From contig CAKQIZ010000082.1 of NCBI GenBank assembly GCA_934247125.1, positions 1 to 8,012 of the forward strand: 8,012 nucleotides of DNA. The letters run 5' to 3'. Under the pieces are notes generated by a model that was not told the origin of the DNA, searched no databases, and saw nothing but the letters and a program-made list of their open reading frames with translations. Origin of the DNA: an uncultured Clostridia bacterium (lineage in GTDB: Bacteria; Bacillota; Clostridia; Peptostreptococcales; Anaerovoracaceae). Below are positions 5,169-8,012 of the stretch, piece by piece. Each line of letters opens with the position of its first letter. Within the stretch, counting starts at the first letter, position 1. The translations under genes were made by a program, and so were the position numbers.

Positions 5169-6827
5169 ATGAGAAGTGACAAAGTAACAAAAGGTGTAGA
5201 AAAAGCGCCTATGCGCAGCCTTTTCTACGCCATGGGATATACGAAGGAAGAGCTTGAACGTCCACTGATCGGCGTCGTTTCCGCAAAGAGCGAGATCGTT
5301 CCCGGACACATGCATCTCGACAAAGTCGCTGAAGCCGTTAAAGCCGGCGTAAGAATGGCAGGCGGAACACCGATAGAAGTCCCTGCGATCGGTGTATGCG
5401 ACGGTATCGCGATGGGGCATATCGGAATGAAATACAGCCTCGCCAGCCGCGAACTGATCGCCGACAGCGTTGAAACAATGGCGATGGCTCATGCATTTGA
5501 CGGTCTCGTACTCGTTCCGAACTGCGACAAGATCGTTCCGGGAATGATAATGGCTGCCGTAAGACTGAACATACCTGCAGTAGTATGCTCCGGCGGCCCT
5601 ATGATGTCGGGTCTGGTAAAAGGCGAAGAGACCAGCCTTTCCAAGATGTTCGAGGCAGTCGGCGCAAGAAAGGCAAACCTGATAGATGACGATGAACTGC
5701 TCGAATTCGAAAAACACGTATGTCCGGGCTGCGGATCATGCTCAGGCATGTACACTGCGAACAGCATGAACTGCCTGTCAGAAGCAGTCGGCATCGCACT
5801 TCCGGGAAACGGCACGATCCCTGCAGTTGACAGCGGCAGGATCAGACTTGCAAAGCACGCCGGAATGGCGATCATGAACCTCGTCGAAAAAGACATCAAG
5901 GCTCGCGATATCATCAATGAAAAATCACTGAGAAACGCGCTGGCATGCGACATGGCACTGGGCTGCTCGTCAAACAGCGTGCTCCATCTGCTGGCGATAG
6001 CAAACGAAGCCGGTGTAGAGCTTAATCTGGATATTTTCAACGAATTCAGCGCAAAAGTGCCTAACCTCTGCCACCTCGCACCTGCAGGCGGCACTCACAT
6101 GCATGACCTCAACAACGCAGGCGGGCTGCCTGCAGTTTTCAGTGAACTGACCAAAAAAGGCCTCATCGATGAGAGCCTGATAACCGCTACCGGCAAAACT
6201 GTCGGCGAGAATATCAAGGGCGCATATGTCAAGAACTACGACATCATCAGACCTGTCGACAATCCATACAGCGAGACAGGCGGCATCGCGATCATGTGGG
6301 GTAACATCGCACAGGACGGCTGCGTTGTAAAGAGAAGCGCCGTTGCTCCTGAAATGCTTTCACACAGCGGCCCTGCGAGAGTCTTTGACTGCGAAGAAGA
6401 CGCGATCGCAGCGATCTATGCAGGAAAGATCGTGGACGGTGACGTCGTAGTCATCAGATACGAAGGGCCTAAGGGCGGTCCTGGAATGAGAGAAATGCTC
6501 AACCCTACGAGTGCGCTTGCCGGCATGAAACTGGACAAGACCGTAGCTCTTATCACAGACGGTCGTTTCAGCGGCGCCAGCAGAGGCGCATCGATCGGCC
6601 ATGTCTGCCCTGAAGCTGCTGCAGGCGGCAACATCGGACTGCTGCGCGAGGGCGATGTCATCGACATCGATATTCCTAATGCAAAGATCAGTGCACGTGT
6701 TTCGGACGAAGAGTTCGATGCAAGGCGCAGGGATCACGTGGCTCCGCCGCCAAACGTCACAAGCGGCTGGCTCTCAAGATATATGAGGAATGTAGCCTCA
6801 TCTGCAAAAGGCGCTGTGATGGAATAG
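5169..6827 (+). CDS. ilvD: Dihydroxy-acid dehydratase
   Basis: Dehydrates 2,3-dihydroxy-isovalerate and 2,3-dihydroxy-3-methylvalerate to the 2-keto acids, the step shared by valine, leucine and isoleucine synthesis. The 552 residues are normal for the IlvD/Edd family. Visible: start MRSDKVTKG; Mg-binding region [13 protein letters not shown] (75-87); cluster cysteines Cys119 in [10 protein letters not shown] and Cys191 in [18 protein letters not shown]-terminal catalytic motif GRFSGASRG (465-473) followed by SIGHVCPEA. At the third cluster position the enzyme reads VPGHMHL (44-50) rather than the PCNxHL-type Cys of the O2-stable [2Fe-2S] enzymes, so it should be the E. coli-like [4Fe-4S], O2-sensitive kind, fitting an anaerobe. 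It ends 26 bases before a strong two-way terminator and is set apart from ilvC by a terminator and the repeat leader. Confidence 0.96.
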   Translation: MRSDKVTKGVEKAPMRSLFYAMGYTKEELERPLIGVVSAKSEIVPGHMHLDKVAEAVKAGVRMAGGTPIEVPAIGVCDGIAMGHIGMKYSLASRELIADSVETMAMAHAFDGLVLVPNCDKIVPGMIMAAVRLNIPAVVCSGGPMMSGLVKGEETSLSKMFEAVGARKANLIDDDELLEFEKHVCPGCGSCSGMYTANSMNCLSEAVGIALPGNGTIPAVDSGRIRLAKHAGMAIMNLVEKDIKARDIINEKSLRNALACDMALGCSSNSVLHLLAIANEAGVELNLDIFNEFSAKVPNLCHLAPAGGTHMHDLNNAGGLPAVFSELTKKGLIDESLITATGKTVGENIKGAYVKNYDIIRPVDNPYSETGGIAIMWGNIAQDGCVVKRSAVAPEMLSHSGPARVFDCEEDAIAAIYAGKIVDGDVVVIRYEGPKGGPGMREMLNPTSALAGMKLDKTVALITDGRFSGASRGASIGHVCPEAAAGGNIGLLREGDVIDIDIPNAKISARVSDEEFDARRRDHVAPPPNVTSGWLSRYMRNVASSAKGAVME

Positions 6828-6845
6828 CCTGCTTCACTGCAATAC

Positions 6846-6932
6846 AAAAAACAGGAGACCTCAGATACCGTTTTCGTGCCGCTCTGCTCCGGCGGCATCA
6901 AAACACGTTCTGAGGTCTCCTTCTTATTTTTT
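6846..6932. terminator. Two-way terminator between ilvD and the convergent gene
   Basis: AGGAGACCTCAGA (6853-6865) and TCTGAGGTCTCCT (6909-6921) form 13 perfect pairs. The stem goes on inward with GTTTT (6870-6874) to AAAAC (6900-6904) and TGCCGC (6877-6882) to GCGGCA (6892-6897), making a long interrupted hairpin. T-rich tails follow on both strands: 6922-6932 on plus, and six T read from 6851 to 6846 on minus. The minus-strand gene stops at 6924-6926, only three bases from the stem. Confidence 0.9.
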
Positions 6933-7196
6933 ACGCTTACGCACACATTCACTGAGCAGATACTCCACCTGGCCATTGATAGATCGGAAATCCTCCTCTG
7001 CCCAGGCTGCGATCTCATTCCACAAACCCGGCGACAGACGAAGCACCATCTGTTTCTTGGCCTTGTCTTTCTCTTTCAGTTTTTTCTCCCTTTCCCTGAC
7101 TGCTCTTTCCTTTTCTTTAAGCTCCTCCTCAAGAGCTTTCAGCTTTTGGAGACGCTGCTGCAGCTGTTCTTCTTTTTTACCGTAGTCTTCTGTCAC
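6924..7196 (-). CDS. Ribbon-helix-helix (Arc-like) protein with N-terminal coiled coil
   Basis: A 90-residue protein. Residues about 7-47 are a highly charged run of Glu, Lys, Gln and Leu (e.g. KALEEELKEKERAVRERE), a clear coiled-coil prediction. Residues 48-86 fit a ribbon-helix-helix fold: strand KQMVLRLSP, helix A in LWNEIAAWAEED, turn FRSING, helix B QVEYLLSECV, then a basic tail RKRKK. Such proteins bind DNA as dimers through the paired strands. I recall homologues of about 50 residues without the coiled coil, next to SPFH genes in Lachnospiraceae. The start is GTG 7194-7196; AAAGGAG lies 12 bases upstream, rather long, and no in-frame ATG is available. It follows the SPFH gene by 40 bases on the same strand, so the two are probably co-transcribed. 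Its role is unknown: regulator or antitoxin-like protein are both possible. Confidence 0.8.
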   Translation of the reverse strand: MTEDYGKKEEQLQQRLQKLKALEEELKEKERAVREREKKLKEKDKAKKQMVLRLSPGLWNEIAAWAEEDFRSINGQVEYLLSECVRKRKK

Positions 7197-7236
7197 TATG
7201 AAATCCCACTCCTTTGATCAGCGTTCTGTTTCTATT

Positions 7237-8012
7237 TTAATACAGGCTGCCGCTGTTTACAACAGGCTGTACTTCTTTGTCTCCGCAGAGAACGACCAGC
7301 AGATTCGATACCATTGCCGCCTTTCTTTCATCATCCAGCAGGATAAGATCATCCTTTTCCAGACGATCCAATGCCATGTGCACCATACCGACCGCTCCTT
7401 CCACGATCTGTTCACGCGCTGCGATCGTTGCTGCCGCCTGCTGGCGCTTCAGCATCGCTGCTGCGATCTCTTCCGCATACGCCAGGTGTGTTATCCTCAC
7501 CTCCATGATCCGGATACCGGCATCACGCGTCTTCTCCTGCAGCTCTGCTTTCATTTTTTCGGCGATCTCCATGCTGGATCCGCGAAGGGTCATTTCACTG
7601 TCATCATCTCCCATCGTATCATATGGATACATACGCGCAGAGTTACGAATGATAGAATCACACTGAGTCGAAAGATACTCGAAATAGTTTTCCACATTGA
7701 ATACCGCTTTCGTAGGATCCGCTACTTTCCAGATTACAACCGACCCTATGATCACCGGATTTCCATCCACATCATTGACTTTCTGCTGTGCGTTGTTGAG
7801 CGTCATGGTCTTTGTGGAAACCTTCCGATTTCTTGTTTTTCCGGCTGTTTTCGGCGTCTTCCCGCTTTTGAAAGTCTCCCCCGGATCCTGTGCGGTTTCT
7901 TTCTGCAAAGCCTCCACTGTCGGATTGAAAGCGGTACAGAATGGATTGACGAAGAAAAACCCGGCTTTCCTGATCGTTCCGTGATATTTTCCAAACAGCG
8001 TCAGCACCAGTG
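7237..8012 (-). CDS. SPFH (stomatin/prohibitin-like) membrane-scaffold protein, 5' end outside window
   Basis: The last 258 codons or so are present; the reading frame is still open at the window edge (CTG GTG CTG ACG at 8010-7999), so the start and probable N-terminal membrane segments lie beyond it. The visible part begins LVLTLFGKYHGTIRKAGFFFVNPF, the usual entry into the SPFH domain. It contains GNPVIIGSVVIWKVADPTKAVFNVENY and a YLSTQCDSIIRNSARMYPYD segment, then helical repeats rich in Ala, Glu and Gln (EEIAAAMLKRQQAAATIAAREQ) that form the long oligomerising coil. It ends in VVNSGSLY, a tail I recall as conserved in clostridial members. SPFH proteins build membrane microdomains and often tether proteases or other enzymes; the partner here is unknown. 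A Lys/Thr/Arg-rich segment (ETFKSGKTPKTAGKTRNRK) is inserted early in the domain, probably a surface loop. Intact where visible. Confidence 0.88.
   Translation of the reverse strand, partial: LVLTLFGKYHGTIRKAGFFFVNPFCTAFNPTVEALQKETAQDPGETFKSGKTPKTAGKTRNRKVSTKTMTLNNAQQKVNDVDGNPVIIGSVVIWKVADPTKAVFNVENYFEYLSTQCDSIIRNSARMYPYDTMGDDDSEMTLRGSSMEIAEKMKAELQEKTRDAGIRIMEVRITHLAYAEEIAAAMLKRQQAAATIAAREQIVEGAVGMVHMALDRLEKDDLILLDDERKAAMVSNLLVVLCGDKEVQPVVNSGSLY

Larger units (their letters stand above)
4999..5179 (+). other. Chain of overlapping mini-ORFs leading into ilvD
   Basis: Within the repeats, ATG 4999 opens a 17-codon frame ending in TGA 5050-5052, which overlaps the next ATG (5049) as ATGA. That frame has 8 codons and ends in TAA 5073-5075, overlapping ATG 5075 as TAATG. 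The third frame has 34 codons and ends in TGA 5177-5179, past the ilvD ATG at 5169. Such overlaps are the pattern of translational coupling or reinitiation. Ribosome binding sites are weak (GGA about seven bases before 4999), and the pattern may simply follow from duplication of an ATG-containing unit. Confidence 0.25.

Overview
The window looks like chromosome from an anaerobic member of the class Clostridia, probably in or near Lachnospiraceae. The basis is the gene content: clostridial-type IlvB, IlvN, IlvC and IlvD proteins, an O2-labile-type IlvD without the third cluster cysteine, AGGAGG ribosome binding sites, and an SPFH-protein plus ribbon-helix-helix gene pair familiar from that family. 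No rRNA or other marker gene is present, so this placement is inference.

Layout. Positions 1-46 hold a terminator for a gene lying left of the window. Positions 117-880 are a small gene graveyard: a broken minus-strand gene of unknown function (117-762), then a 17-codon stump of an Xre-type regulator (805-858) that runs into its own terminator. Positions 881-1382 have no gene, but they contain an unusual nest of inverted repeats (999-1181) and then an AT-rich tract. Positions 1383-6827 carry the branched-chain amino acid genes ilvB, ilvN, ilvC and ilvD on the plus strand. Positions 6846-6932 form a shared, two-way terminator. Positions 6924-8012 hold two convergent minus-strand genes: an SPFH membrane-scaffold protein (its 5' end lies outside the window) and, 40 bases downstream, a coiled-coil plus ribbon-helix-helix protein.

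How the genes work together. IlvB and IlvN form acetohydroxyacid synthase, IlvC reduces and isomerises its product, and IlvD dehydrates that to the keto acids that become valine, isoleucine and leucine precursors. The four genes are probably not one simple operon. ilvBN has a near-consensus promoter with a leader of only about 35 bases. ilvC has its own promoter and a perfect 10-bp palindrome. ilvD lies 375 bases further on, behind a strong terminator and three tandem 50/51-bp units, each with a conserved hairpin. No T-box was seen, so control appears to use other devices.

The most interesting signal is the ilvD leader at 4999-5150. Its third hairpin stem differs from the first two by paired changes that keep the stem, its arms allow alternative pairing between units, and the units are linked by overlapping start and stop codons leading into ilvD. 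The nested inverted repeat at 999-1181 and the sequence shared by the ilvB and ilvC upstream regions come next.
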